Of a stretch of DNA of 64,000 bases, positions 37,767 to 46,832 are shown piece after piece. The notes below the pieces were generated by a model, which worked only from the letters and a program-made list of their open reading frames with translations, searched no databases and was not told the origin of the DNA. Numbering within the stretch: the first letter of the stretch is position 1; every line of letters starts with the position of its first letter. The position numbers and the translations under genes were made by a program. The stretch is taken from assembly GCA_039583345.1 (NCBI GenBank), contig JAZDSJ010000007.1, forward strand, positions 40,386 to 104,385, given 5' to 3'. This DNA is from Tectiglobus diatomicola (lineage in GTDB: Bacteria; Pseudomonadota; Alphaproteobacteria; Rhizobiales; Hyphomicrobiaceae).

Positions 37767-39857
37767 ATGGCCCGCGAATATGAAATTAGGGATTACCGCA
37801 ACTTCGGCATTATGGCTCACATTGATGCTGGTAAAACTACTACTACAGAGCGTATTTTATATTATACAGGAAAAAGTCACAAAATCGGTGAGGTTCATGA
37901 TGGTGCTGCAACTATGGATTGGATGGAGCAGGAGCAGGAGCGTGGTATAACCATTACATCTGCTGCTACTACTACTTTCTGGGAAGGTCGTGATGGCAAG
38001 CGTCGCAGGTTAAATATTATTGACACTCCTGGTCACGTTGACTTCACTATCGAGGTCGAACGGTCTCTGCGTGTCCTTGATGGTGCTATCGCTTTACTTG
38101 ATGCTAATGCAGGAGTCGAGCCTCAAACGGAAACCGTGTGGCGCCAGGCTGATAAATACAATGTTCCGCGCATGATATTTGTCAACAAAATGGATAAAAC
38201 CGGAGCGGATTTCTATCGTTGTGTTGACATGATTGGTGACAGGCTAGGTGCCAAACCTGTTGTAGTTCAATTGCCAATTGGAGCAGAAAATGAATTTACA
38301 GGAGTAGTAGATCTCATCGAGATGAAGGCAATGGTATGGCATACCGAGGATCTTGGTGCTAAATGGGATGTTGTAGACATACCGTCAGATCTTACAAGTC
38401 AGGCTGAGAAATGGCGTGAATCCATGATAGAAGCTGTTGTTGAAGCTGATGATGCTGTTATGGAGTCTTATCTTGATGGTGTCGAACCTAGTAATGATAC
38501 CATCCGTGATTTGCTACGCATTGGTACCCGTGATGTCTTGTTTCACCCAGTGTTGTGTGGTTCTGCTTTTAAGAACAAAGGTGTTCAGCCTTTGTTGGAT
38601 GCCGTTGTAGATTACCTACCTAGTCCGCTTGATGTTCCTGCAATTAAAGGGATTGATCCTAAAGATAATACCGAGTTAATTCGAGAATCTTCTGATTCAG
38701 TTCCGTTATCTATGTTGGTTTTTAAGATAATGAATGATCCTTTTGTAGGATCGCTTACATTTGCTCGAATATATTCAGGTGTTGTTAAATCTGGCGCATC
38801 TTTAATGAACACTGTGAGAGAGAAGCGTGAACGAGTAGGCCGGATGCTCTTGATGCACTCTAATGATAAAGAGGAAATCACTGAAGCCTATGCCGGCGAT
38901 ATTGTCGCATTGGTCGGCATGAAGGAGTCAATTACCGGCGATACGTTGTGTGACCCAGCCAATGTAGTTGTACTAGAACGAATGGAGTTTCCTGAGCCTG
39001 TAATCGAGATATCTATTGAGCCGAACTCCAAGTCAGATCAAGAAAAGATGGGTATGGCCCTCAGTCGTCTTGCAAAAGAGGATCCGTCGTTTCGTGTTAA
39101 ATCTGATGATGAAAGCGGTCAGACAATCATAGCAGGTATGGGCGAGCTTCATCTTGACATAATTGTTGATCGCATGAAGCGTGAATTTAAGGTGGAGGCT
39201 AGTGTCGGTCAGCCCCAGGTAGCCTATCGTGAAGCTGTGTCAAGAAAAGCAGATATAGATTACACTCACAAAAAGCAGTCTGGTGGTTCTGGACAGTTCG
39301 CTCGTGTCAAGATGACTATTGAGCCTAATGACGTGGGGGCTGGCAATTCATTTTCATCAGTGGTGGTTGGGGGGGCCGTCCCTAAGGAATATATTCCTGG
39401 TGTTGAAAAAGGTTTAAAGTCCGTATGGGACTCTGGTGTATTGATTGGATTTCCCTTAGTAGACATGAAGGTAACGCTTACAGATGGCGCCTATCATGAG
39501 GTAGACTCTAGTGCTATTGCATTTGAAATCGCCGCTCGTGCTGCTCTCCGTGAGGGTTGCTCAAAGGCTGGTCTTAAGTTGCTAGAGCCCATTATGGATG
39601 TCGAGATTGTAACTCCGGATGATTTCGTTGGGACTGTCATAGGTGATGTAAATAGCCGTAGAGGGCAAGTCCGTGGTCAAGAGGTTCGAGGCAATGCTGC
39701 CGTGGTAAGTTGCTATGTGCCTTTGGCTAATATGTTTGGATATATAAATACACTTCGTTCCTCGACACAAGGGCGGGCATCGTATTCAATGCAGTTTGCT
39801 CATTATGCAGATGTTCCCCGACAGGTCGCGGACGAGGTAAAAACTAAATATGCATGA
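37767..39857 (+). CDS. fusA: Elongation factor G
   Basis: EF-G moves the ribosome along the message and helps recycle it, using GTP. The 696-residue protein has G1 AHIDAGKTT (17-25), the effector region with RGITITSAATTTFW, G3 DTPGHVDF and G4 NKMDK. Domains II to V follow, with the domain IV loop containing THKKQSGGSGQFARV. Length is normal. GGAGG precedes the ATG in the short rpsG-fusA spacer. Confidence 0.98.
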   Translation: MAREYEIRDYRNFGIMAHIDAGKTTTTERILYYTGKSHKIGEVHDGAATMDWMEQEQERGITITSAATTTFWEGRDGKRRRLNIIDTPGHVDFTIEVERSLRVLDGAIALLDANAGVEPQTETVWRQADKYNVPRMIFVNKMDKTGADFYRCVDMIGDRLGAKPVVVQLPIGAENEFTGVVDLIEMKAMVWHTEDLGAKWDVVDIPSDLTSQAEKWRESMIEAVVEADDAVMESYLDGVEPSNDTIRDLLRIGTRDVLFHPVLCGSAFKNKGVQPLLDAVVDYLPSPLDVPAIKGIDPKDNTELIRESSDSVPLSMLVFKIMNDPFVGSLTFARIYSGVVKSGASLMNTVREKRERVGRMLLMHSNDKEEITEAYAGDIVALVGMKESITGDTLCDPANVVVLERMEFPEPVIEISIEPNSKSDQEKMGMALSRLAKEDPSFRVKSDDESGQTIIAGMGELHLDIIVDRMKREFKVEASVGQPQVAYREAVSRKADIDYTHKKQSGGSGQFARVKMTIEPNDVGAGNSFSSVVVGGAVPKEYIPGVEKGLKSVWDSGVLIGFPLVDMKVTLTDGAYHEVDSSAIAFEIAARAALREGCSKAGLKLLEPIMDVEIVTPDDFVGTVIGDVNSRRGQVRGQEVRGNAAVVSCYVPLANMFGYINTLRSSTQGRASYSMQFAHYADVPRQVADEVKTKYA

Positions 39858-39934
39858 TTGTATTGAAATGGTTGGTTGTTGGGAATTAGCTTTCCCGTCA
39901 ATCGTTGAATAATAGAATAGGAGCCAGAGAAGTT

Positions 39935-41128
39935 ATGGCTAAGGTAAAATTTGAGCGTACAAAACCCCATGTCAACATTGGCACGATTGGTCACGTTGAT
40001 CATGGTAAAACATCTTTAACAGCTGCTATAACAAAGGTGCTTGCGGAGTCAGGTAAGGCCGAGTTTTCCGCTTATGATCAGATAGACAAAGCTCCAGAGG
40101 AGCGTGAGCGCGGAATTACTATTTCCACTGCTCATGTGGAGTATGAAACAGACAGTCGTCACTATGCGCATGTTGATTGTCCGGGTCATGCTGATTACGT
40201 AAAGAATATGATAACCGGAGCTGCGCAGATGGACGGAGCCATCTTGGTGGTTAATGCTGCGGATGGACCTATGCCTCAGACGCGTGAGCATATTCTTCTT
40301 GCGCGACAGGTAGGTGTTCCAGCGCTGGTAGTTTTTCTTAACAAAGTAGATCAAGTGGATGATGAGGAGTTGTTAGAGCTTGTTGAGATGGAGGTGCGTG
40401 AGCTGCTGGAAAGTTATGAATTCCCTGGTGATGATATTCCCATAGTTAAGGGTTCTGCTCTTTGTGCCTTGGAAGGGCGTAATGATGAGATCGGGAAGAA
40501 CGCTGTTCTTGAATTGATGGATAAAGTTGACGCTTACATTCCAACCCCCGAACGTCCCAAGGATCAGCCTTTTCTTATGCCAATCGAGGATGTGTTTTCC
40601 ATTTCTGGGCGTGGCACAGTAGTTACTGGCCGTGTTGAGAGGGGCGTAGTTAAGGTTGGCGAGGAAGTTGAGATAGTTGGTATCAAAGATGAGACTACCA
40701 AGACTACCGTAACAGGAGTAGAGATGTTTCGCAAACTCCTGGATGCGGGAGAGGCAGGTGATAATATAGGCGCCCTGGTTCGAGGTGTTGGTAGAGAGGA
40801 TGTCGAGCGTGGTCAGGTTTTATGCAAGCCAGGTACAGTAAAGCCTCACAAAAAGTTTAAGGCTGAGGCCTACATTTTGACTAAAGACGAAGGTGGTCGC
40901 CACACGCCTTTTTTTACTAACTACAGGCCGCAATTTTATTTCCGTACCACGGATGTAACCGGGGTTGTAACACTGCCCGAGGGCACTGAAATGGTGATGC
41001 CAGGCGATAACGTTACAATGGAAGTTGAGTTGATACAGCCGATTGCTATGGAAGAAAAACTCCGTTTTGCTATACGTGAAGGTGGTCGTACTGTTGGTGC
41101 TGGTGTGGTTGCAGCAATCAGCGAGTAG
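39935..41128 (+). CDS. tuf: Elongation factor Tu
   Basis: EF-Tu brings aminoacyl-tRNA to the ribosome as a GTP complex. ATG 39935 gives 397 residues starting MAKVKFERTKPHVNIGTIGH; an upstream in-frame start would add an unrelated decapeptide. G1 GHVDHGKT, RGITIST, DCPGHADY and NKVD are present. Domains II and III are intact and end VGAGVVAAISE. The single visible copy sits in the str operon; whether a second copy exists cannot be told here. Confidence 0.98.
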   Translation: MAKVKFERTKPHVNIGTIGHVDHGKTSLTAAITKVLAESGKAEFSAYDQIDKAPEERERGITISTAHVEYETDSRHYAHVDCPGHADYVKNMITGAAQMDGAILVVNAADGPMPQTREHILLARQVGVPALVVFLNKVDQVDDEELLELVEMEVRELLESYEFPGDDIPIVKGSALCALEGRNDEIGKNAVLELMDKVDAYIPTPERPKDQPFLMPIEDVFSISGRGTVVTGRVERGVVKVGEEVEIVGIKDETTKTTVTGVEMFRKLLDAGEAGDNIGALVRGVGREDVERGQVLCKPGTVKPHKKFKAEAYILTKDEGGRHTPFFTNYRPQFYFRTTDVTGVVTLPEGTEMVMPGDNVTMEVELIQPIAMEEKLRFAIREGGRTVGAGVVAAISE

Positions 41129-41136
41129 CTAATGCT

Positions 41137-41175
41137 AAAATTGGAGCGTCCGCTATTAAGGGCGCTTTAATTTTT
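41137..41175 (+). terminator. Terminator-like hairpin between tuf and rpsJ
   Basis: AAAATTGGAGCGTCC (41137-41151) pairs along all 15 positions with GGGCGCTTTAATTTT (41160-41174) with three G-U wobbles and an eight-base loop. The run of T at 41171-41175 ends the stem. It marks the border between the str and S10 operons and may end or attenuate transcription from the rpsL promoter. Confidence 0.75.
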
Positions 41176-41205
41176 CTGAGAAAGCTTTGAAGGGCAACAT
41201 AGTCA

Positions 41206-41514
41206 ATGAACGGTCAGAATATCCGTATCCGTCTAAAAGCGTTTGATCATCGTGTTCTTGATGCCTCGACGCGCGAGATTGTAAATACGGCAAAGCGTAC
41301 AGGTGCGGAAGTTCGAGGTCCAATTCCGCTTCCTACGCGTAAAGAGAAATTTACAGTAATACGTTCGCCTCATATTGATAAGGCAAGTCGTGAGCAGTTT
41401 GAAATGCGCACACACAAAAGGTTGCTTGATATTGTTGATCCAACGCCTCAAACGGTCGATGCGCTTATGAAGCTCGACTTAGCTGCAGGTGTAGATGTTG
41501 AGATAAAGCTCTAG
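41206..41514 (+). CDS. rpsJ: 30S ribosomal protein S10
   Basis: S10 is part of the 30S head and, as NusE, of the transcription antitermination complex. The 102-residue protein has RIRLKAFDHRVLDASTREIV, the S10 signature GAEVRGPIPLPTRKEKFTV and RTHKRLLDIVDPTPQTVDAL. Length is normal. First gene of the S10 operon, 77 bases after tuf and directly behind a terminator-like hairpin. Confidence 0.98.
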   Translation: MNGQNIRIRLKAFDHRVLDASTREIVNTAKRTGAEVRGPIPLPTRKEKFTVIRSPHIDKASREQFEMRTHKRLLDIVDPTPQTVDALMKLDLAAGVDVEIKL

Positions 41515-41589
41515 TGTTTTTGTTGTAATACACGTCGTTTCTGATTTATTCGGTTACATTATACGCGACCCTCATGGGAGGATGTTTAA

Positions 41590-42327
41590 ATGCGCTCCGG
41601 TCTGATTGCAAAGAAGATCGGTATGTCTCGGTTCTTTCTTGATAGTGGAGAACACATACCGGTTACTGTTTTAGCACTCAATTCATGTCAGGTAGTTGGT
41701 CATCGTACACTAGAGCGTGACGGATACACAGCTTTGTGTCTTGGCATTGGTACTAGACGGCGTTCGCGAGTTTCCAAGTCAGAGATTCAAAAATATATTA
41801 ATATTAATGTAGAGCCTAAGTCCAAGGTTTATGAATTTAGAGTTAGCAAGGAATATCTTGTAGATGTAGGTTCTTTTGTTTTAGCTGATCATTTTGTTCC
41901 TGGCCAATTAGTAGATATCACTGGCACTAGCAAGGGCAAAGGTTTTGCTGGTGCCATGAAGCGCTGGAATTTCGGTGGATTGCGAGCGTCGCATGGGGTT
42001 TCTATCTCTCATCGTGCTCATGGCTCTACAGGTCAATGTCAAGATCCAGGAAAGGTTTTCAAGGGAAAGAAGATGGCTGGCCACCTTGGGGCGGAGCGTG
42101 TAACTACTCAAAATCTACAGATTGTCCAAGTTGATATAGATAGAGGGGTTCTTTTGGTAAAGGGCGCAGTTCCAGGGCACAAGGGCGGTTGGGTTCTCGT
42201 CCGTGATTCCGTTAAAAAAACGCCCTCAAATGTACCTTTACCTGGGTCGTTTAAGTCTCCTTTGGAAACGAGTATAAGCGGTCAGTGTGAATCTGAGGCT
42301 ACATCTTCGTCAAAAAATGGAGCATAG
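41590..42327 (+). CDS. rplC: 50S ribosomal protein L3
   Basis: L3 nucleates 50S assembly near the peptidyl transferase centre. The 245-residue protein starts MRSGLIAKKIGMSRFF and contains the signature region FAGAMKRWNFGGLRASHGVS. GSTGQCQDPGKVFKGKKMAG follows. The Gln in the GQCQDP segment is the one methylated by PrmB in enterobacteria. A C-terminal tail of about 30 Ser-rich residues goes beyond the E. coli protein, as in other alphaproteobacteria. GGGAGG precedes the ATG. rplD starts four bases after its stop. Confidence 0.97.
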   Translation: MRSGLIAKKIGMSRFFLDSGEHIPVTVLALNSCQVVGHRTLERDGYTALCLGIGTRRRSRVSKSEIQKYININVEPKSKVYEFRVSKEYLVDVGSFVLADHFVPGQLVDITGTSKGKGFAGAMKRWNFGGLRASHGVSISHRAHGSTGQCQDPGKVFKGKKMAGHLGAERVTTQNLQIVQVDIDRGVLLVKGAVPGHKGGWVLVRDSVKKTPSNVPLPGSFKSPLETSISGQCESEATSSSKNGA

Positions 42328-42331
42328 TTGC

Positions 42332-43054
42332 ATGCAAGTTGATGTCACTAACCTTAACTCAGACTTAACTGGAACCATTGAGCTTAACGAGCAGGTTTTT
42401 GGATTGGAGCCGCGCCTTGACATTTTGCATAGAATGGTACGTTATCAGCTTTTGAAGCGAATGGCTGGCACTCATCACACAAAAGATCGATCTGAAGTTA
42501 GGGCTACCGGTCGAAAGTTTGTTCGTCAGAAGGGATCTGGTGGTGCTAGGCATAGTTCAAAAAAGGCGCCTCAATTTCGAGGAGGTGGCAAAGCTTTTGG
42601 GCCAAAGACTCGTAGCCATTTTATAAGTCTACCAAAGAAAGTTCGCTCGTTAGCTCTTAGGCATGCCTTGTCTTCAAAGTTAAAATCAGGTGATTTGTCG
42701 ATTTTAGATCGTGAAACTTCTCTTGATGGTAAGACTAAAGGTTTAAAGCAGCAATTATCTAGGCTAGGCTGGTTTAATGCTCTCATCATAGGTGGCAATG
42801 AGCTTGAGCCTAATTTTGTTCGTGCTGCTGGCAACATACCTTTGATTGATGTTTTGCCTGTTCAGGGCATAAATGTTTATGACATTCTGCGTCGTCGTAG
42901 GCTTGTCCTTACTAAGACAGCAGTTGAATTACTTGAGAAACGCTTTAGTTTGGTTTCCGGAATACAGGAGAGAGCCGGTATGGAAGCCTTTAACGAAATT
43001 GTAACAGGTGCCGGTGCTGCTCCACTGTTGTCTAATGATCGGGATGCTATTTGA
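42332..43054 (+). CDS. rplD: 50S ribosomal protein L4
   Basis: L4 binds 23S rRNA and extends a loop into the exit tunnel; in gammaproteobacteria it also represses the S10 operon. ATG 42332 is chosen (240 residues, MQVDVTNLNSDLTG) because GGAG lies eight bases upstream and the canonical N-terminus fits. Upstream in-frame starts at 42287 and 42317 would lie inside rplC. The tunnel loop ATGRKFVRQKGSGGARHSSK and FRGGGKAFGPKTRSH are conserved. Four bases after rplC; its stop overlaps the rplW start. Confidence 0.96.
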   Translation: MQVDVTNLNSDLTGTIELNEQVFGLEPRLDILHRMVRYQLLKRMAGTHHTKDRSEVRATGRKFVRQKGSGGARHSSKKAPQFRGGGKAFGPKTRSHFISLPKKVRSLALRHALSSKLKSGDLSILDRETSLDGKTKGLKQQLSRLGWFNALIIGGNELEPNFVRAAGNIPLIDVLPVQGINVYDILRRRRLVLTKTAVELLEKRFSLVSGIQERAGMEAFNEIVTGAGAAPLLSNDRDAI

Positions 43055-43347
43055 TGGTTAACGCCGATATTTACGATATTATTATTTCCCCAACAATTAC
43101 TGAAAAGTCGACTACGCTGTCACAAAATAATCAGGTTGTTTTTAATGTTGCTAAGTACGCTACAAAATCAAGTATTAAGAATGCGGTAGAGCAACTATTC
43201 AATGTTAAAGTTAAGGGTGTTAACACTATGATTCGCAAGGGAAAGCGTAAGATATTTCGTGGTGTTCGTGGTCGTCAGAAAGATTTAAAGAAGGCAGTTG
43301 TTACTCTTGAAGATGGTTATTCCATTGATGTGACAACTGGGCTGTAG
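43054..43347 (+). CDS. rplW: 50S ribosomal protein L23
   Basis: L23 sits at the tunnel exit and docks trigger factor and SRP. The 97-residue protein has YDIIISPTITEKSTTL at the start, VNTMIRKGKRKIFRGVRGRQKDLKKAVVTL in the middle, and ends YSIDVTTGL. The ATG at 43054 overlaps the rplD stop by one base (TGATG), implying coupled translation. A TTG three bases upstream is an alternative. Confidence 0.96.
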   Translation: MVNADIYDIIISPTITEKSTTLSQNNQVVFNVAKYATKSSIKNAVEQLFNVKVKGVNTMIRKGKRKIFRGVRGRQKDLKKAVVTLEDGYSIDVTTGL

Positions 43348-43359
43348 AGGAACTTCACT

Positions 43360-44181
43360 ATGGCGCTAAAGACTTACAATCCAACTTCCCCTGGTGTTCG
43401 GCACTTGGTTATAGTTGATAGATCTGATCTTTGGAAGGGTAAACCTGTCAAGATTTTAACTGAGGGAAGTAGCAGATCTGGAGGCCGGAATAATTCTGGT
43501 CGGATTACTTCTCGTCATATAGGTGGTGGACATAAGCGTTCCTATCGCAAAATAGACTTCAAACGTCGTAAACTTGATATGCCCGCTGTTGTTGAACGTT
43601 TAGAATATGATCCTAATAGGACGGCATTTATTGCGCTCATTAAATATGAGGATGGTACGTTGTCTTACATTCTTGCTCCACAACGTTTGGTAGCAGGTGA
43701 TACTGTGGTCTCGTGTGTTAAGGCTGATGTTAAGCCCGGTAATGCAATGCCTCTGTCCTCCATGCCAATCGGCACTATTATACATAATGTTGAGCTTAAA
43801 CCAGGTAAAGGTGGGCAGATAGCAAGATCTGCTGGTTCTTATGCGCAATTGGTTGGACGTGATGCAGGGTGGGCGATACTTAAGCTAAATTCAGGTGAAA
43901 CAAGACGAGTTAACTCTTCATGTATTGCGAGCGTTGGAGCGGTTTCGAATGCGGAGCATTCAAACATCGTGGCTGGTAAAGCTGGTCGTTCACGGTGGCT
44001 TGGTAAACGTCCACAGACACGTGGAATAGAGATGAATCCTATTGACCATCCGAATGGTGGTCGAACAAATGGTGGTCGTATTTTTAAAACGCCATGGGGT
44101 AAAATTGCTAAGGGTGTACGAACTCGAAAAAACAGTGCCACTGATAAATTTATTATTCGAAGTCGGCATAAATCTAAATAG
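43360..44181 (+). CDS. rplB: 50S ribosomal protein L2
   Basis: L2 is one of the oldest ribosomal proteins, needed for subunit joining and peptidyl transfer. The 273-residue protein begins MALKTYNPTSPGVRHLVIVD. It holds GRITSRHIGGGHKRSYRKIDF, the RNA-binding core, and the signature GIEMNPIDHPNGGR with the conserved His near the active centre. GAGG precedes the ATG. Length is normal. Confidence 0.98.
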   Translation: MALKTYNPTSPGVRHLVIVDRSDLWKGKPVKILTEGSSRSGGRNNSGRITSRHIGGGHKRSYRKIDFKRRKLDMPAVVERLEYDPNRTAFIALIKYEDGTLSYILAPQRLVAGDTVVSCVKADVKPGNAMPLSSMPIGTIIHNVELKPGKGGQIARSAGSYAQLVGRDAGWAILKLNSGETRRVNSSCIASVGAVSNAEHSNIVAGKAGRSRWLGKRPQTRGIEMNPIDHPNGGRTNGGRIFKTPWGKIAKGVRTRKNSATDKFIIRSRHKSK

Positions 44182-44245
44182 CTTGGAAAATATTGCTCAT
44201 TGTTGAGAGTTAAATATCTCATCGATGGCGTTAAGGAGACCTAGC

Positions 44246-44521
44246 GTGGCACGTTCAGTTTGGAAGGGTCCTTTTGTAGACGGTTGTCTATTAAAAAAGG
44301 CAGAAAAGGTTAGAGAGTCCGGCCGTAATGAGGTCATCAAGACTTGGTCGCGAAGATCTACGATACTACCTCAGTTTGTTGGTCTTACCTTCGGTGTATA
44401 TAATGGACACAAACATATTCCTGTGAGTGTGAATGAGGATATGATAGGGCACAAATTTGGCGAATTCTCACCTACACGTACCTACTATGGCCATGGTGCC
44501 GATAAAAAGTCAAAACGATAA
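44246..44521 (+). CDS. rpsS: 30S ribosomal protein S19
   Basis: S19 binds the 30S head with S13. GTG 44246 is chosen, giving 91 residues that start (M)ARSVWKGPFVDG, the universal N-terminus. AAGGAG at 44233-44238 serves it. An in-frame ATG at 44225 would add seven residues and lies upstream of the ribosome site. KTWSRRSTILPQFVG and VYNGHKHIPV are conserved, as is GEFSPTRTYYGH. Confidence 0.97.
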   Translation: MARSVWKGPFVDGCLLKKAEKVRESGRNEVIKTWSRRSTILPQFVGLTFGVYNGHKHIPVSVNEDMIGHKFGEFSPTRTYYGHGADKKSKR

Positions 44522-44534
44522 AGGTCATTATAAA

Positions 44535-44930
44535 ATGGGTAAGCCAAAGCGCGATCGTGATCTTCCTGATAATGAAGCTAAAGCAGTTATTCGAAGCCTT
44601 AGAACGTCACCACAGAAACTTAATCTAGTTGCATCTATGATTCGTGGAAAGAAAGTTGCTCATGCCCTAGCTGACCTGAAATTTTCACGGAAGCGTATTG
44701 CTGTCGATGTTCGTAAATGTGTTTTATCTGCTGTTGCAAACGCTGAGAATAATCATGGTTTAGATGTAGATGGTTTAATAGTATCGGAAGCTTATGTTGG
44801 TAAAAATTTAGTTATGAAGCGTTTTCATGCTAGAGGACGCGGCCGATCTGCAGGTATAGTTAAGCCTTTTTCTCAAATTACAGTAATTGTACGAGAGGAA
44901 ATTCAAGCATCTACTGAATCTGAAGCATAG
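44535..44930 (+). CDS. rplV: 50S ribosomal protein L22
   Basis: L22 lines the exit tunnel at its narrowest point; changes in its loop give macrolide resistance. ATG 44535 gives 131 residues starting MGKPKRDRDLPDNEAKAVIR; an upstream in-frame start lies inside rpsS. RTSPQKLNLVASMIRGKKV and the loop RFHARGRGRSAGI are conserved. It has 13 bases of spacer after rpsS and a weak ribosome site. Confidence 0.96.
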   Translation: MGKPKRDRDLPDNEAKAVIRSLRTSPQKLNLVASMIRGKKVAHALADLKFSRKRIAVDVRKCVLSAVANAENNHGLDVDGLIVSEAYVGKNLVMKRFHARGRGRSAGIVKPFSQITVIVREEIQASTESEA

Positions 44931-44941
44931 GAACCGAAATT

Positions 44942-45679
44942 ATGGGTCATAAAGTTAATCCAATCGGCCTTCGCGTCGGTATAAATCGTACATGGGATAG
45001 TAGATGGTACGCAAATACTGGTGAGTATGGGAGGCTATTACACGAGGATATGCGTCTGCGCCAGCATATCATGAAGATGCAACGTCAGGCCGGGATTTCA
45101 AAGGTTGTAATCGAACGCCCACACAAAAAATGCAGAGTTACTGTATACACAGCACGGCCTGGTGTCTTGATTGGCAAGAAAGGTACGGATATTGATAAGT
45201 TGCGTGGTCAGTTGTCTAGTCTGACTCAATCAGAGGTGCATTTGAATGTTGTAGAGGTTCGTAAGCCAGAGGTAGATGCTACCCTAATAGCAGAGGGTAT
45301 TGCTCAGCAGCTTGAGCGGCGTGTAGCTTTTCGTAGAGCAATGAAGCGCGCAGTGCAGTCTGCGCTTCGGCTTGGCGCTTATGGTATCCGAATAAATTGC
45401 GCTGGTCGGCTTGGAGGAGCTGAAATTGCTCGAACCGAATGGTATAGAGAGGGCCGGGTGCCGTTACATACGCTTAGAGCCGATATCGATTTTGGGTATG
45501 GTCGCGCATCGACTGCATACGGCATAATCGGTATTAAGGTTTGGATTTTCAAGGGTGAAATTATGCAGCATGATCCAATGGCTTCAGAACAGCGTGCTAT
45601 AGAGATGCAAGATGGTGGTAACCGTCGTCGGTCTGCTGATAATGAACGTGTAGACCGCAACCGTGCTAACCGTCAATAA
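44942..45679 (+). CDS. rpsC: 30S ribosomal protein S3
   Basis: S3 forms part of the mRNA entry channel with helicase activity. The 245-residue protein starts MGHKVNPIGLRVGINRTWDS. The KH domain carries VYTARPGVLIGKKGTDIDKL, and the C-terminal signature GRLGGAEIARTEWYREGRVPLHTLRADIDF is present in full length. The basic tail is slightly longer than in E. coli. Directly followed by rplP. Confidence 0.98.
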   Translation: MGHKVNPIGLRVGINRTWDSRWYANTGEYGRLLHEDMRLRQHIMKMQRQAGISKVVIERPHKKCRVTVYTARPGVLIGKKGTDIDKLRGQLSSLTQSEVHLNVVEVRKPEVDATLIAEGIAQQLERRVAFRRAMKRAVQSALRLGAYGIRINCAGRLGGAEIARTEWYREGRVPLHTLRADIDFGYGRASTAYGIIGIKVWIFKGEIMQHDPMASEQRAIEMQDGGNRRRSADNERVDRNRANRQ

Positions 45680-45697
45680 GTTAATTAAGGATAAGAT

Positions 45698-46108
45698 ATG
45701 CTCCAGCCAAAACGGACAAATTTCCGAAAAGTCATGAAGGGCCGGATTAAAGGCGTTGCAAAAGGTGGCACAACACTGAATTTCGGTTCCCATGGTTTGA
45801 AGGCCATTCAGCCAGAGCGTATTACCGCTCGACAGATCGAAGCTGCGCGTCGGGCAATAACCCGACACATGAAACGTGCCGGGCGTGTATGGATTCGCAT
45901 TTTTCCAGATATTCCTGTGTCTTCAAAACCAGCTGAAGTGCGTATGGGTAAAGGTAAAGGAGCCCCAGAGTTCTGGGCTGCTAGGGTGCACCCGGGTCGT
46001 GTAATGTTTGAGCTCGACGGCGTATCTGATGAGATAGCTCGTCAAGCTTTGAAGTTAGGAGCTGCGAAGCTTCCGATTAGAACACGCATAGTAACACGCT
46101 TAAGTTAA
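45698..46108 (+). CDS. rplP: 50S ribosomal protein L16
   Basis: L16 helps place the tRNA acceptor end in the A site. The 136-residue protein starts MLQPKRTNFRKVMKGRIKG. It contains the signature region RVWIRIFPDIPVSSKPAEVRMGKGKGAPE, including the Arg hydroxylated by YcfD homologues in some bacteria. Length is normal. AAGGA stands before the ATG. Confidence 0.98.
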   Translation: MLQPKRTNFRKVMKGRIKGVAKGGTTLNFGSHGLKAIQPERITARQIEAARRAITRHMKRAGRVWIRIFPDIPVSSKPAEVRMGKGKGAPEFWAARVHPGRVMFELDGVSDEIARQALKLGAAKLPIRTRIVTRLS

Positions 46109-46126
46109 GGAGGTTTGTTGAAATTT

Positions 46127-46348
46127 ATGTCAGGTTCTCAATTTCGTGACTTATCTCTTGATCAACTTGATGATCGACTCGTTGAGCTTAAACGCGAGCA
46201 GTTTAATATGCGCTTTCAGACTGCAGCAGGACAATTTGAAAATACTGCCAGAATACGCAAGGTTCGTCGTGACATAGCTCGTATTAAAACTATAGCGCGT
46301 GAGCATCGCATTAGAGCGAGCCGTATTGGCGGTAACAAACAGGAATAG
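46127..46348 (+). CDS. rpmC: 50S ribosomal protein L29
   Basis: L29 lies beside L23 at the tunnel exit. From ATG 46127 the protein has 73 residues, MSGSQFRDLSLDQLDDRLVE, with the family signature around LKREQFNMRFQTAAGQFENT. AAGGAGG at 46107-46113 stands 13 bases before this ATG, which is long. A TTG at 46118 is only four bases from it and would add three residues. The start is therefore not fully settled. Confidence 0.93.
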   Translation: MSGSQFRDLSLDQLDDRLVELKREQFNMRFQTAAGQFENTARIRKVRRDIARIKTIAREHRIRASRIGGNKQE

Positions 46349-46359
46349 ATATTAAGCTT

Positions 46360-46593
46360 ATGCCGAAAAGAATTTTACAGGGCACCGTGGTGTCTGATAA
46401 AAACGATAAAACAGTTGTTGTTGCAATCGAACGTCGTTACACTCATCCCCTTTACAAAAAGGTTGTTCGTCGTTCTAAGAGATATCACGCTCATGATGAA
46501 ACAAATTCGCGCCGAATTGGTGAAACAGTACTTATACAAGAGTCGGCACCGATTTCTCGCAATAAGCGCTGGGTTGTTTTAGATCCAGCTTAA
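46360..46593 (+). CDS. rpsQ: 30S ribosomal protein S17
   Basis: S17 binds 16S rRNA early in assembly. The 77-residue protein has MPKRILQGTVVSDKNDKTVV, VVRRSKRYHAHDETN and ETVLIQESAPISRNKRWVVL, close to the usual shape. It is the last gene of the S10 part. A 239-base spacer follows before rplN. Confidence 0.97.
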   Translation: MPKRILQGTVVSDKNDKTVVVAIERRYTHPLYKKVVRRSKRYHAHDETNSRRIGETVLIQESAPISRNKRWVVLDPA

Positions 46594-46832
46594 CTTTAAC
46601 ATAATTTAACAGGCAATTTTTAAATGAATTTTAGTTCTTTACTTTGCGTGACTTAGCTACAGGCTAATATAAAAGTATTGCCTAGTTTTTCCGTACTTTG
46701 ATGTATACCATTTGTTTTTTATTTCTCAGGGGGAAGCTATAGTTCTTTAATAGTGCTTAAGGCTTTACTCCGTGTTTTATGTTATAGCTTTTCAAGCTCA
46801 TTATTGAGGTTTATCGTATAGGAGCGGGTCAG
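46594..46832 (+). promoter_or_regulatory. Structured spacer at the S10/spc operon border
   Basis: This is the longest spacer inside the S10-spc stretch before secY. AGGCAAT (46611-46617) could pair with ATTGCCT (46677-46683), followed by AGTTTTTCC. TTAGC-TACAG-GCTAA (46653-46667) nests within it. A second pair AAGCTATA (46734-46741) and TATAGCTT (46783-46790) lies before rplN. A terminator plus a new promoter for the spc operon is plausible. In E. coli the same border separates two operons. Confidence 0.4.
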
